From CAYQQJ01 sp964419935 (GTDB lineage: Bacteria; Pseudomonadota; Gammaproteobacteria; Pseudomonadales; Cellvibrionaceae), in the NCBI GenBank assembly GCA_964419935.1, contig CAYQQJ010000003.1:1-64000 (forward strand): 64,000 bases of DNA, read 5' to 3'. The notes below the pieces were generated by a model. The model saw only the letters and a program-made list of their open reading frames with translations, did no database searches and had not been told where the DNA came from. Positions 52,772 through 61,079 of the stretch are shown here, piece by piece. Made by a program: the position numbers and the translations under genes. The first letter of the stretch is position 1. Each line of letters starts with the position of its first letter.

Positions 52772-53821
52772 ATGCCTGGTACAACACCCGAAATCCTCAG
52801 TCTCACAGCGCCGGATGACTGGCACATTCATCTGCGCGATGGCGACCTTCTTGCCTCAACAGTGGCGGACGCCGCGCGCAGTTTCGCCCGAGCCATCGTC
52901 ATGCCCAATCTTGTCCCGCCGGTCATGAATGCCGCCCAGGCCCTTGAATACAAATCACGAATTCAGGCTCATATACCGACAGAGCACTCGTTTGAACCGC
53001 TGATGGTACTGTACCTGACCGACAGAACATCAGCCGAAGACATAATCGCGGCGAAAGCCGCCGGTGTGGTTGCCTGCAAGCTTTACCCTGCAGGCGCCAC
53101 CACCAATTCGGACTCTGGCGTGACGGCGGTGAAAAACATTTATCCAGCATTGCAGGCCATGCAGGAGCATGGGGTGTTGTTACTGGTTCACGGGGAAGTC
53201 ACGGATGCCGACATCGATATCTTCGATCGGGAAGCGGTGTTCATCGAACGCATACTGCAGCCGCTGGTCGCGGACTTTCCGGGATTGAAAGTGGTTCTGG
53301 AACATATCACCACTGCCGACGCGGTGAATTTCGTGCAGCAAGCCAGTCCCAATATCGCTGCCACAATCACAGCCCATCACCTACTGCTTAATCGCAACCA
53401 TCTACTGGTAGGTGGCGTTCGGCCACACTACTACTGCCTGCCCGTGTTGAAGCGGCAAACTCATCAGCAGGCGCTGATTCAGGCAGCGATAAGTGGCAAC
53501 AGCAAGTTTTTCTTAGGCACCGACTCCGCCCCCCATGCTCAGCATAAAAAGGAAACCGGCTGTGGCTGTGCCGGCATCTACACGGCTCACGCAGCGGTAG
53601 AGCTCTACGCGCAGGCCTTTGAAGAGGCTGGGGCGCTGGACAAGCTCGAAGACTTTGCCAGCCATTTCGGGCCGGATTTCTATGGCTTACCGCGCAATAC
53701 ACACCAGGTTCGCTTACAGCGAACGCCTTGGCGCATTCCTGAGGTGCTCTCCCTGGGCGAGGATACGCTCGTGCCACTGATGGCCGGGCAGATGCTGAAC
53801 TGGCAATTGGTGCCGGCATAG
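52772..53821 (+). CDS. pyrC: Dihydroorotase
   Basis: PyrC closes carbamoyl-aspartate to dihydroorotate in pyrimidine synthesis. The 349-residue product is the class II (E. coli-type) enzyme. Metal ligands are H18 and H20 (DDWHIHLRDGD) and the bridging carboxylated lysine K103 (ACKLYPAGATTNS). HAQHKKETGCGCAGIYTAHAAVELYAQ near the end matches. The start is ATG at 52772. Confidence 0.95.
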   Translation: MPGTTPEILSLTAPDDWHIHLRDGDLLASTVADAARSFARAIVMPNLVPPVMNAAQALEYKSRIQAHIPTEHSFEPLMVLYLTDRTSAEDIIAAKAAGVVACKLYPAGATTNSDSGVTAVKNIYPALQAMQEHGVLLLVHGEVTDADIDIFDREAVFIERILQPLVADFPGLKVVLEHITTADAVNFVQQASPNIAATITAHHLLLNRNHLLVGGVRPHYYCLPVLKRQTHQQALIQAAISGNSKFFLGTDSAPHAQHKKETGCGCAGIYTAHAAVELYAQAFEEAGALDKLEDFASHFGPDFYGLPRNTHQVRLQRTPWRIPEVLSLGEDTLVPLMAGQMLNWQLVPA

Positions 53822-53854
53822 CAAATCGATTACAACCTTCAACCGAGCAAATAC

Positions 53855-54532
53855 GTGACTGAACATTCGACCGAACTAGCTCCCGCCTCTTCGTTAATGG
53901 CCGGCCGTTTCCGCGGCTTCCTGCCTGTGATCATTGATGTCGAAACCGGTGGATTCAATGCTGCAACCGATGCCCTGCTTGAAGTTGCCGCAGTGACCGT
54001 GCGAATAAACGATCAGGGCCATCTCGAACGGCATGAAACTCATTCGTTTCACCTGGATCCTTTTGATGGCGCCAACATTGAACAGTCGGCACTGGATTTC
54101 ACCGGCATCGACCTGATGAGTGAAGATCGCGAGGCCATTCCCGAGGTCATTGCCATGGATGAGGTGATGCAGGCCGTTCGCCGGGAAATCAAATTCCATG
54201 GTTGTACGCGCGCGGTCATTGTCGGTCACAACGCCCATTTCGACCTCGGCTTTATCAACGCGGCCATCAACCGATGTGGCATCAAGCGCAATCCCTTTCA
54301 TCCTTTCTCGTGTTTCGACACCGCCACGCTGGCGGGTCTGGCATTCGGACACACGGTACTGGCCCGCGCCTGTCAGATTGCCGGCATAGATTTCAATAAC
54401 AAGGAAGCCCATTCCGCCGCCTATGATGCAGAAAAAACCGCGGATTTATTCTGTCAGATTGTCAATAAATGGCAGGATTTGGGCGGCTGGCCGATCGTCA
54501 CCGAAGCACCCGAGGAAGCCACTGAAGAGTAA
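53855..54532 (+). CDS. rnt: Ribonuclease T
   Basis: RNase T trims 3' ends of tRNA and other small RNAs. It is a DEDD exonuclease of 225 residues, with D28 and E30 (IIDVETGGF), HNAHFD and HSAAYDAEKTADLF for the other two acidic residues and the catalytic His. The start is GTG 53855. Order pyrC-rnt-peroxiredoxin-bfd-bfr is the Pseudomonas one. Confidence 0.95.
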   Translation: MTEHSTELAPASSLMAGRFRGFLPVIIDVETGGFNAATDALLEVAAVTVRINDQGHLERHETHSFHLDPFDGANIEQSALDFTGIDLMSEDREAIPEVIAMDEVMQAVRREIKFHGCTRAVIVGHNAHFDLGFINAAINRCGIKRNPFHPFSCFDTATLAGLAFGHTVLARACQIAGIDFNNKEAHSAAYDAEKTADLFCQIVNKWQDLGGWPIVTEAPEEATEE

Positions 54533-54563
54533 TCAGCGGCACCCCAGACAGATTCAACACACA

Positions 54564-54597
54564 TAAAAAAACCGGCAATGGAAGCGCCGGTTTTTTT
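54564..54597. terminator. Bidirectional terminator between rnt and peroxiredoxin
   Basis: ACCGGC and GCCGGT stem with an intervening loop, flanked by A7 and T7. It lies 31 bases past the rnt stop and 17 bases past the peroxiredoxin stop, so it can serve both convergent genes. Confidence 0.85.
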
Positions 54598-54614
54598 GTG
54601 CACAAACGATAAAT

Positions 54615-55217
54615 TTATAGCTTGTCGGAGTGCTCGCTCAGGTAAGCAGCAACACCTTCCGGTGAATCGACCATGCCCTTATCGCCCTGCTGCCAGCCAG
54701 CCGGACATACTTCACCGTGCTCCTGGTGGAACGCCAGTGCATCAACCATGCGAATCATCTCATCAACGTTGCGGCCCAAAGGCAGGTCGTTGACAACCTG
54801 GTGACGTACCAAGCCGTCTTCGTCAATCAGGAATGACCCGCGGAACGCCATACCACCGGCTGATTCAACATCATATGCCTGACAAATGGCGTGATTCATA
54901 TCAGCCACCAGGGTGTACTTGACGGGACCAATACCGCCATCGTTGATGGCAGTGTTACGCCAAGCGTTGTGCGTGTAGTGGGAATCAATGGATACACCGA
55001 TCACCTCAACACCGCGCTTTTTGAATTCTTCAATGCGATGATCAAACGCCAACAGTTCCGATGGGCAAACGAAGGTAAAATCGAGCGGATAAAAGAAAAC
55101 AACTGCCTTTTTACCTTTGGTTGACTCGGAAAATGTAAAGGAATCTACGATTTCGCCATTGGCCAGTACAGCCGGTGCAGTGAAGTCTGGTGCGGGTTTT
55201 CCAACAAGAACGCCCAT
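54615..55217 (-). CDS. 2-Cys peroxiredoxin (AhpC/TsaA type)
   Basis: This thiol peroxidase reduces H2O2 and alkyl peroxides. The 200-residue protein has peroxidatic C51 (FTFVCPSEL) and resolving C171 (HGEVCPAGW), with the C-terminal helix that makes typical 2-Cys enzymes overoxidation-sensitive. The TsaA-type name is from the Pseudomonas neighbour order. The start is ATG at 55217. It is divergent from bfd, so iron and peroxide control could be linked. Confidence 0.93.
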   Translation of the reverse strand: MGVLVGKPAPDFTAPAVLANGEIVDSFTFSESTKGKKAVVFFYPLDFTFVCPSELLAFDHRIEEFKKRGVEVIGVSIDSHYTHNAWRNTAINDGGIGPVKYTLVADMNHAICQAYDVESAGGMAFRGSFLIDEDGLVRHQVVNDLPLGRNVDEMIRMVDALAFHQEHGEVCPAGWQQGDKGMVDSPEGVAAYLSEHSDKL

Positions 55218-55524
55218 GAAATTACTCCCTTCAAGGTTACGGTTTTATGTGAAAAGACACGGCGGCAGCCGTATCGCGGAAAATTGGTATCGCGGCGCGG
55301 CCTCACAGGCCACGGCTACACCCAATGTGGGGGCAACGACTGGATTCTCAACCCCTATCGGGAGTCAATCATACACGGCGTGACCTGCGGTCCTCATAGT
55401 ATTTCCCTATGTAGCCGATAGCCATAACCTAATTCTCGTCACTCTGAACAACAATGTGATTGACAACCATTCTCATTAGTATTAAATTCTAAACCTGTGC
55501 GACCCATTCCAAGAGCAGTTGACC
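55218..55524. other. Divergent peroxiredoxin/bfd promoter region
   Basis: No gene is present in 307 bp. The candidate Fur site at 55462-55480 (listed) lies next to bfd. Confidence 0.5.
55462..55480 (+). promoter_or_regulatory. Candidate Fur box upstream of bfd
   Basis: GACAACCATTCTCATTAGT agrees in 12 of 19 bases with the GATAATGATAATCATTATC consensus and lies 45 bases before the bfd ATG. Bfd is iron-starvation-induced in Pseudomonas. Confidence 0.45.
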
Positions 55525-55728
55525 ATGTACGTATGTATTTGCAAAGGCGTTACCGACTCACAGATCCGTGCCGCGGTAGACAACGGCGCCGAAAGCCTGC
55601 GCGCAATACGCGACTCCCTGGGCGTCATGAGCCAATGCGGCAAATGTTCATGCCTCGCCCGTGAGGTGGTCAAAGACGCTCTGGATAACCAGACAGTGGA
55701 CGAAAAACTGTTTTACGTAGTTGCCTAG
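55525..55728 (+). CDS. bfd: Bacterioferritin-associated ferredoxin
   Basis: Bfd is a [2Fe-2S] ferredoxin that reduces Bfr to release stored iron. The 67-residue product has the cluster cysteines C4, C6, C38 and C41 (MYVCICKGV, SQCGKC), an extra C43, and the BFD fold. ATG 55525 is the start; a TTG two codons earlier is an alternative. It lies upstream of bfr. Confidence 0.94.
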   Translation: MYVCICKGVTDSQIRAAVDNGAESLRAIRDSLGVMSQCGKCSCLAREVVKDALDNQTVDEKLFYVVA

Positions 55729-55985
55729 GAGGCTTGCGCACCTCATACCTTTCTACCGCGCCTGCCGAGCGCCATACTTTACGACTTAATTCCAAGATTC
55801 CAAGCCAACCGGCTCCTCCTCTACCTCCTGACTCGCGGTACATTCAAGCCAACAGCACTTATTCTCATTTGCATTACGCTTCATATTTTCCCTTTTAAAT
55901 CAACATCTTATTTGACAAAACCGCACTGACGGTACACACTGCCGCCTATCATCCAGTCCAGCTATTTAGCCATAAGGAGCTTTCC

Positions 55986-56456
55986 ATGAAAGGTGATCCA
56001 AAGGTGATTGAGCACCTGAACAAGACGCTTGGAAACGAGCTGGTAGCCATCAACCAGTATTTCCTTCACGCCCGCATGTACAAAGACTGGGGCCTGAAAG
56101 AACTGGCGGATCATGAATATCACGAATCGATTGACGAGATGAAGCATGCGGACCGTCTTATCGAGCGTATCCTGTTTTTGGAAGGGCTGCCCAACCTGCA
56201 GGACCTGGGACGCCTGATGATTGGCGAAAACACCAAGGAAATGCTTGAGTGCGACCTGAAGCTCGAACTGAAAGCCATCCCCGACCTGCGCGACGCCATG
56301 GCCTACTGCGAGACCGTTCGCGACTACGTCAGCCGCGATCTGTTCAAGGACATTCTGGCCAGCGAGGAAGAACATGTGGACTGGCTGGAAACCCAGCTTG
56401 GCCTGATCAACAAGGTAGGGCTTGAAAACTACCTGCAATCGAAGATGGATGATTGA
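55986..56456 (+). CDS. bfr: Bacterioferritin
   Basis: Bfr is the haem-containing 24-mer iron store. The 156-residue product contains all family ligands: ferroxidase E18, E51, H54, E94, E127 and H130, plus haem-binding M52. The start is ATG at 55986. bfd lies upstream and delivers electrons. Confidence 0.96.
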   Translation: MKGDPKVIEHLNKTLGNELVAINQYFLHARMYKDWGLKELADHEYHESIDEMKHADRLIERILFLEGLPNLQDLGRLMIGENTKEMLECDLKLELKAIPDLRDAMAYCETVRDYVSRDLFKDILASEEEHVDWLETQLGLINKVGLENYLQSKMDD

Positions 56457-56458
56457 TT

Positions 56459-56667
56459 TGAGCTGCAAGCTGCAAGCTAAAATATAGGTTCAAGGGAAAA
56501 GGGAAAAGGGAAAAGGGAAAAGGGAAAAGAATATTCTGGTAACTCGCGGAAATATTTTAGGCCGTGCACCGTTCCGGCGGAAGGCGCTTAGGCTTTTTCG
56601 CCCTACAAGATCCGGCGGCACATCTTTTTCCTTTTCCCTATTTTTTTGCTTGCGGCTTACTGCTCCC
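56459..56667. repeat. AAGCTGCAAGC-type repeat element, copy 3
   Basis: The left end (56459-56478) is AGCTGCAAGCTGCAAGCT and the right end (56648-56667) is GCTTGCGGCTTACTGCTCCC, roughly its inverse. Between them is (GGGAAAA)5 at 56494-56528, answered near the right end by CTTTTTCCTTTTCCC. It lies between bfr and the lipoprotein gene. Confidence 0.75.
56494..56528. repeat. Heptanucleotide tandem repeat (GGGAAAA)5
   Basis: Five perfect GGGAAAA units inside repeat element copy 3. Confidence 0.85.
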
Positions 56668-56669
56668 AC

Positions 56670-57443
56670 CTACTCCAGAATCGCCAACACACCCAATGAA
56701 TAGGCGCGCTTCTCATCTTCGCCGGAGAGTGACGAGGCTTTGATGGTATCTCCCAGTGCCAAGTCATCATCGGTATAGCGTGTATTGCCGGTGCCTTCAT
56801 CGAAACTTACGCTGGCGGCTTCCGGGAAGATGTAGGCCACAACATCGCCCGGCTCAACGCCGACAGCGACCGGCAGTTGCACGCGGGCTTCACCGGCGTC
56901 CACCACTCGTAGCAAATCGCTCTCCCAGATGACAACCATTTCCTCACCAATCGGACGCAGAACTTTCAACTGCAACCCAACCGGTGCGCTGAAGTATCCG
57001 GCCACGCCCGTCAGCGAGCCTGCCCGCGGGATAGGATGAGCCAAATCCACGATACCCATCGCTTCGTTTTCGATTTTGCTCCGCTCTACCAGCTCGCTGC
57101 CCACATAATCCAGCAGATTGCCGGCGACCAGGAAGGTTTTCAGTTCATCGATTTGCTTCTGAACAAACTTTCGCACCTGTAAACGAAGCTCCGAGGACTC
57201 CTCCACGCGGGAGCTTTTCTCCACCGCCAGTATGCTGGAAACACGCTGCAACTCCTGTACTTGCGCCTGCAATTCCTGTTTGCGGGTTTCTGTGGCAGCG
57301 AGCTTGCTTCGCGCCTCATTCAAGCTGCTTTCCAGGCTCGCGTTCCGGCTCTGCAACTCTGCCTGCTCAGGCGTGACCTGACAGGCGCTCAACAGAAACA
57401 GGACCGCGATCAATGTCAGAGGTGGCACGAGAGATTTTTGCAT
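56670..57443 (-). CDS. Coiled-coil lipoprotein downstream of Ser/Thr kinase
   Basis: The 257-residue protein has a type II signal with lipobox LLSAC (cysteine at residue 21). A coiled coil follows (about 28-105; EAELQSRNASLESSLNEARSKLAATETRKQELQAQVQELQR), then a globular C-terminus of unknown fold containing YFSAPVGLQLKVLRPIGEEMVVIWESD. It follows the kinase gene by 47 bp on the same strand. A joint envelope role is likely but inferred from proximity. The residue after the lipobox cysteine is Gln, compatible with outer-membrane sorting. Confidence 0.8.
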   Translation of the reverse strand: MQKSLVPPLTLIAVLFLLSACQVTPEQAELQSRNASLESSLNEARSKLAATETRKQELQAQVQELQRVSSILAVEKSSRVEESSELRLQVRKFVQKQIDELKTFLVAGNLLDYVGSELVERSKIENEAMGIVDLAHPIPRAGSLTGVAGYFSAPVGLQLKVLRPIGEEMVVIWESDLLRVVDAGEARVQLPVAVGVEPGDVVAYIFPEAASVSFDEGTGNTRYTDDDLALGDTIKASSLSGEDEKRAYSLGVLAILE

Positions 57444-57490
57444 TATTCGTCCTCAGTATCAGTTGGGTTTAGGTGCTTGCATCCATTTTG

Positions 57491-60124
57491 TCACTCTACC
57501 TGAAAGGTGCGCGTGGCAAGTCGTGTATCTTTATAATAGAGGTCCACCGTATAACGACCGGCAGAAAATCCTTCAACCGGACGATCAATTCTGAACGTCT
57601 TTTCGCCCTGGCTGCCGGTGATGACCACAGGAACCTGGGCAATTTTCACGCTACGCGCGCCATCCATCAAGGTCGCCTGAACCACGCTCGTGTTATCAGT
57701 GAAATTCTGGAAGTCAAATTCGACCGTAATAGTCCGATCCGCCAGGATTGACTCAGGCTGCTCGCCCGGAACATTATCCACGCGCGTGCCGGTGACCACC
57801 ACGTTAAGAATTCGGGGCAGTGTTTGAAGGATTTTCTCGCCAATGGTTTCCTCCACTCGCAGCTCCAGTGCGGTCAATTGTGGATTATTGGGCAACAGGA
57901 TTCTTGCGGCACGAACCCGCTCGCGCACAACGTCATAATGATCTTCCGCAATCAAGTTGAACAGGCGCGCTTCGAAACCGCTGATCGTGCGGTTGATGCC
58001 GTCCAAAGCTGCGGTGTTGTTCGGTTGCAAGCTCAACATTTGTGCAAAATGGTGATAGGCGCTTTGGTTGGCAGGGGTAAAGTAGTTCGCCTCTTTCAGT
58101 TGGGCCTCCGCCTGCTGCAAGTGTTGCTCAACCTGCGCTTGCACCTGTGCGGTTTCGGATTCCGCCAGCGCGGACTGCAATTGAATCGCCTCAGTATTGG
58201 CTGGATCAACGTCTATCGCCAGCCCGAGCAATTGGTTGGCGCGTTTCACATTGTCATTGTCGGCTGCATTCTGGGCCAGAGCCGCCAGTCGCGCGGATAC
58301 GGCTGACAGGCCCTCTTCGGCTCGCTGGTTGTCCGGCTGTTGTTGCAGCACTTGTTCAAAGCGCGCACGCGCATTGGCATCGGCCGGGCGCGTGAGCGCA
58401 TCTTTCTTCAGGAAGGCATGACCCTCTGACAGCCATTGTTCAATTTGCTCCTGCTGCGCCAACAGCTCCTCCAGTTCTGCGGTGTCCACATCGGGCTCGA
58501 TGTTGCGCAGTTGCTGAAGGCGGGTGCGAGCTGCTTCCAAATTACCGGCAGATGCCAGTTGGCGAATGCGATCGATTTCGGCCCTGGTCAACTCTGCCAT
58601 CGCCGATTCGACCATCAGGTTATCTGGCTCCACGGCCTGCAACTCGCGCCAGGCAGAGAATAATGCCGGCAACTGCGCCGGATCGTCAGCCACCTGAGAC
58701 TCGAGCGTTTGGACTCGCTGACGCAGCTCCTCGGCTTGGTCACTACCACCTGAGGGTGGCATCGTAGCGTTTGCTGGGGGGGAGCCTTGATTCGCCTGAG
58801 CTTCGGGCTCGGGATCATTCTCGGCGCTGTTTTCGGCGCTACTTTCGGCATTGGACCCTTCTACCGAAGCTTCGTGTTGATTGTCCACCCCAACGTCTGC
58901 ATTGGCCAAACCCGAACGCTCTGGCGCCACAAGCTCCCCCGCTGCCGACTGGCCAGACACTGGCTGGGACGCCAGCTCCGTGGTTTGGCGGCCAGTACTA
59001 TCGAGCGCAGTCTGAGAAAGATAGACACCAGCTACCACGGCAACCAGTACCAGTAATCCGGCCACCCAGGGCCAGATCACCGTTTCTTCCTCTTCTTCCA
59101 GCTCAAAGGGTTCCTCAACCACCAGGGGCGTTGGGTCATCCTGACCAGGAAGATTATCATCCGGGTCGTCGAGGTAACGGGAATCTTGAGAGTCACTGTT
59201 ACCCTGGGTGGTGGAGTGATTTGCAGAGTGGCCGCCGGGGTGGGAAATGATAGTAGGCGCATCGGCGCTGACATTCTGCAGAGATTGCTCGGCCTCCGCC
59301 CGCGCGTTTCTGGCTGCTTCTGCCAGTTGCCGCACATCCAGCGCGCGCAGGTCCTGCACCAGTTGAGCCGGCTTCTGATAGCGATCCTTGGGCAACTTTG
59401 CCATCATTCGGTTGATGATGTGCTGCACGGCTTCCAACCCTTCCGGAAGCTCGGGAATGGGTTCGGTAATATGTTTGATACCAATGGCCACAGCAGATTC
59501 GGCATCGTAGGGTACGCAACCCGCTAGCAGCAGATAAAACACCACGCCAAGGCCGTAAATGTCGGACCGAATATCCACAGGCTGTCCTTTGGCCTGTTCG
59601 GGACTCATGTAGTGAGGCGTTCCGATTGCGGTGCCAGTCTGTGTAACGCTCAGTTCCTGTTCCGCCGCCCGTGCAATGCCGAAATCCGTCAGCACCGCCC
59701 GACTATCCTCGGTATAGAGCATGATATTTTCAGGCTTTATGTCGCGGTGTACGTAGCCTTTATTGCCGGCATAGTCCAGCGCCTTGGCAATATCGAGAAT
59801 AATGGAGACTTTTTGCTCGATGGACAGCTGGTTGCGCGCGTGTTTCAGATCCTTTCCGTCGATGAACTCCATTGACAGATAGTAGTTGGCATCATGTACG
59901 CCAACATCGTAAACCGTCACTATGTTGGGGTGGACCAGTTGACTGACGATTCGCGCTTCCCGCATAAAACGCTGACCGAAACTCGGGTCATCGGTCAGCC
60001 CGTGAGACATCACCTTGAGGGCGACCTTGCGCTGAAATAGCTCATGCTCAGCCAAATAGACTGTGGCCATGCCACCCTTACCGAGGGTGCTCAGGATCTT
60101 GTAACCCGGAATTTCTAGCGTCAT
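57491..60124 (-). CDS. Transmembrane serine/threonine protein kinase with repeat and Ig-like ectodomain
   Basis: The 877-residue protein has an N-terminal Hanks-type kinase (about 7-265). The Gly loop GKGGMATVY is at 15-23; K37, HRD 126-128 with K130 and N133, DFG 147-149, and SPE 174-176 are all present, so it should be active. A disordered acidic linker leads to one membrane helix (350-370). The extracytoplasmic part holds an Ala/Gln/Glu-rich region with TPR-like helices (about 460-760) and a C-terminal beta-sandwich, Ig-like segment. It resembles PknB-type sensor kinases in outline. The substrate is unknown. The start is ATG at 60124. Confidence 0.88.
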   Translation of the reverse strand: MTLEIPGYKILSTLGKGGMATVYLAEHELFQRKVALKVMSHGLTDDPSFGQRFMREARIVSQLVHPNIVTVYDVGVHDANYYLSMEFIDGKDLKHARNQLSIEQKVSIILDIAKALDYAGNKGYVHRDIKPENIMLYTEDSRAVLTDFGIARAAEQELSVTQTGTAIGTPHYMSPEQAKGQPVDIRSDIYGLGVVFYLLLAGCVPYDAESAVAIGIKHITEPIPELPEGLEAVQHIINRMMAKLPKDRYQKPAQLVQDLRALDVRQLAEAARNARAEAEQSLQNVSADAPTIISHPGGHSANHSTTQGNSDSQDSRYLDDPDDNLPGQDDPTPLVVEEPFELEEEEETVIWPWVAGLLVLVAVVAGVYLSQTALDSTGRQTTELASQPVSGQSAAGELVAPERSGLANADVGVDNQHEASVEGSNAESSAENSAENDPEPEAQANQGSPPANATMPPSGGSDQAEELRQRVQTLESQVADDPAQLPALFSAWRELQAVEPDNLMVESAMAELTRAEIDRIRQLASAGNLEAARTRLQQLRNIEPDVDTAELEELLAQQEQIEQWLSEGHAFLKKDALTRPADANARARFEQVLQQQPDNQRAEEGLSAVSARLAALAQNAADNDNVKRANQLLGLAIDVDPANTEAIQLQSALAESETAQVQAQVEQHLQQAEAQLKEANYFTPANQSAYHHFAQMLSLQPNNTAALDGINRTISGFEARLFNLIAEDHYDVVRERVRAARILLPNNPQLTALELRVEETIGEKILQTLPRILNVVVTGTRVDNVPGEQPESILADRTITVEFDFQNFTDNTSVVQATLMDGARSVKIAQVPVVITGSQGEKTFRIDRPVEGFSAGRYTVDLYYKDTRLATRTFQVE

Positions 60125-60484
60125 GCCATGTACAAGCCTGTGTCAGATCAACCAGATAGTTAAATGATGGGTAGTACGGCGCTGGATGCGACTCTGCTAC
60201 GGATCCACCTGCTCATGAGGAACCTAGGACATGCTCCTGCACCACAACCTTGGCCAGCAGCAATGAATCAGCACGGTTTTCAGTGAATTCGAGGGATTTT
60301 ACCTGTAATTGCCACTGCGTTATGTGACAACGTACGCCAACTGTTATTTTTGTGTGTTTTTATGCCACAGCTCTCCGGTATCCAAGCAGGTCTTCAGAGC
60401 TGGTCGATCTGGTATCGGGAGGGATCCGCCGAGCACTCCGGCGCGCTGGCCGGAGTGCTGGCCGGAGTGCTTGGCGGCAAGGGC
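60125..60484. other. Kinase-grxD gap
   Basis: No gene recognised in 360 bp. A hairpin GCACTCCGGC (60433-60442) with GCCGGAGTGC (60449-60458) is repeated as a second right arm at 60461-60470, giving two alternative pairings just 3' of grxD. It has no T-run. Confidence 0.45.
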
Positions 60485-60820
60485 TCAGGATGCCGGTTGC
60501 TCGTCCTTCGGCGCGGCAGCGTCGATCAAAGGCTTGAGTTCGCCCTTTTCGTGCATCTCCATAATAATGTCGCAGCCACCTACCAGCTCTCCGTTGACCC
60601 ACAGCTGAGGAAACGTCGGCCAGTTGGCGTACTTGGGCAGGTTGGCGCGGATATCGGGGTTTCCCAAAACATCCACGAACGCAAAGCGTTGACCACAGGA
60701 CATAATGGCCTGGCTAACCCGCTGGGAGAACCCGCATTGGGGTGCATCCGGTGAGCCCTTCATGTAAAGGATGATGGGGTTGCCTTCAATCTGTTCTTTG
60801 ATGGTGTCCATGACATCCAT
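60485..60820 (-). CDS. grxD: Monothiol glutaredoxin (Grx4/GrxD)
   Basis: GrxD carries a [2Fe-2S] cluster with glutathione and serves Fe-S delivery and iron sensing. The 111-residue protein has the CGFS active site at 29-32, WPTFPQLWVNGELVGGCDI as in the family, and a short C-terminal extension. ATG 60820 is chosen over the frame start at 60892, because relatives begin there. Close to bfd and bfr, as in Pseudomonas. Confidence 0.95.
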   Translation of the reverse strand: MDVMDTIKEQIEGNPIILYMKGSPDAPQCGFSQRVSQAIMSCGQRFAFVDVLGNPDIRANLPKYANWPTFPQLWVNGELVGGCDIIMEMHEKGELKPLIDAAAPKDEQPAS

Positions 60821-61079
60821 GGTGTTTGTTACCTCTACTGACTGTGGATTTTGGCATACTCTAGCAATGCTGTTTCGCTCGATACAGCACACTCGCTTAA
60901 CCTTCGACTATTGCGGTATTGTAGCGGAATTGGCGATTGAACTCTATGCTGGCGCAGCGTCGGTTCCCTTAGTGCGCACAGCAAAATTTACAATCCAACA
61001 GTTTGTCAATAAAATGCTTATTGTCTCAGGCAGCCAAGCGCTGCCTGTTTTTGTTTATGGGCGCTCTTCAAGAGGCTGA

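Noticed and set aside
60433..60470. Rho-independent terminator after grxD
   Set aside because: The alternative hairpins are strong but no T-run follows on the minus strand, so I describe them only as a structure.
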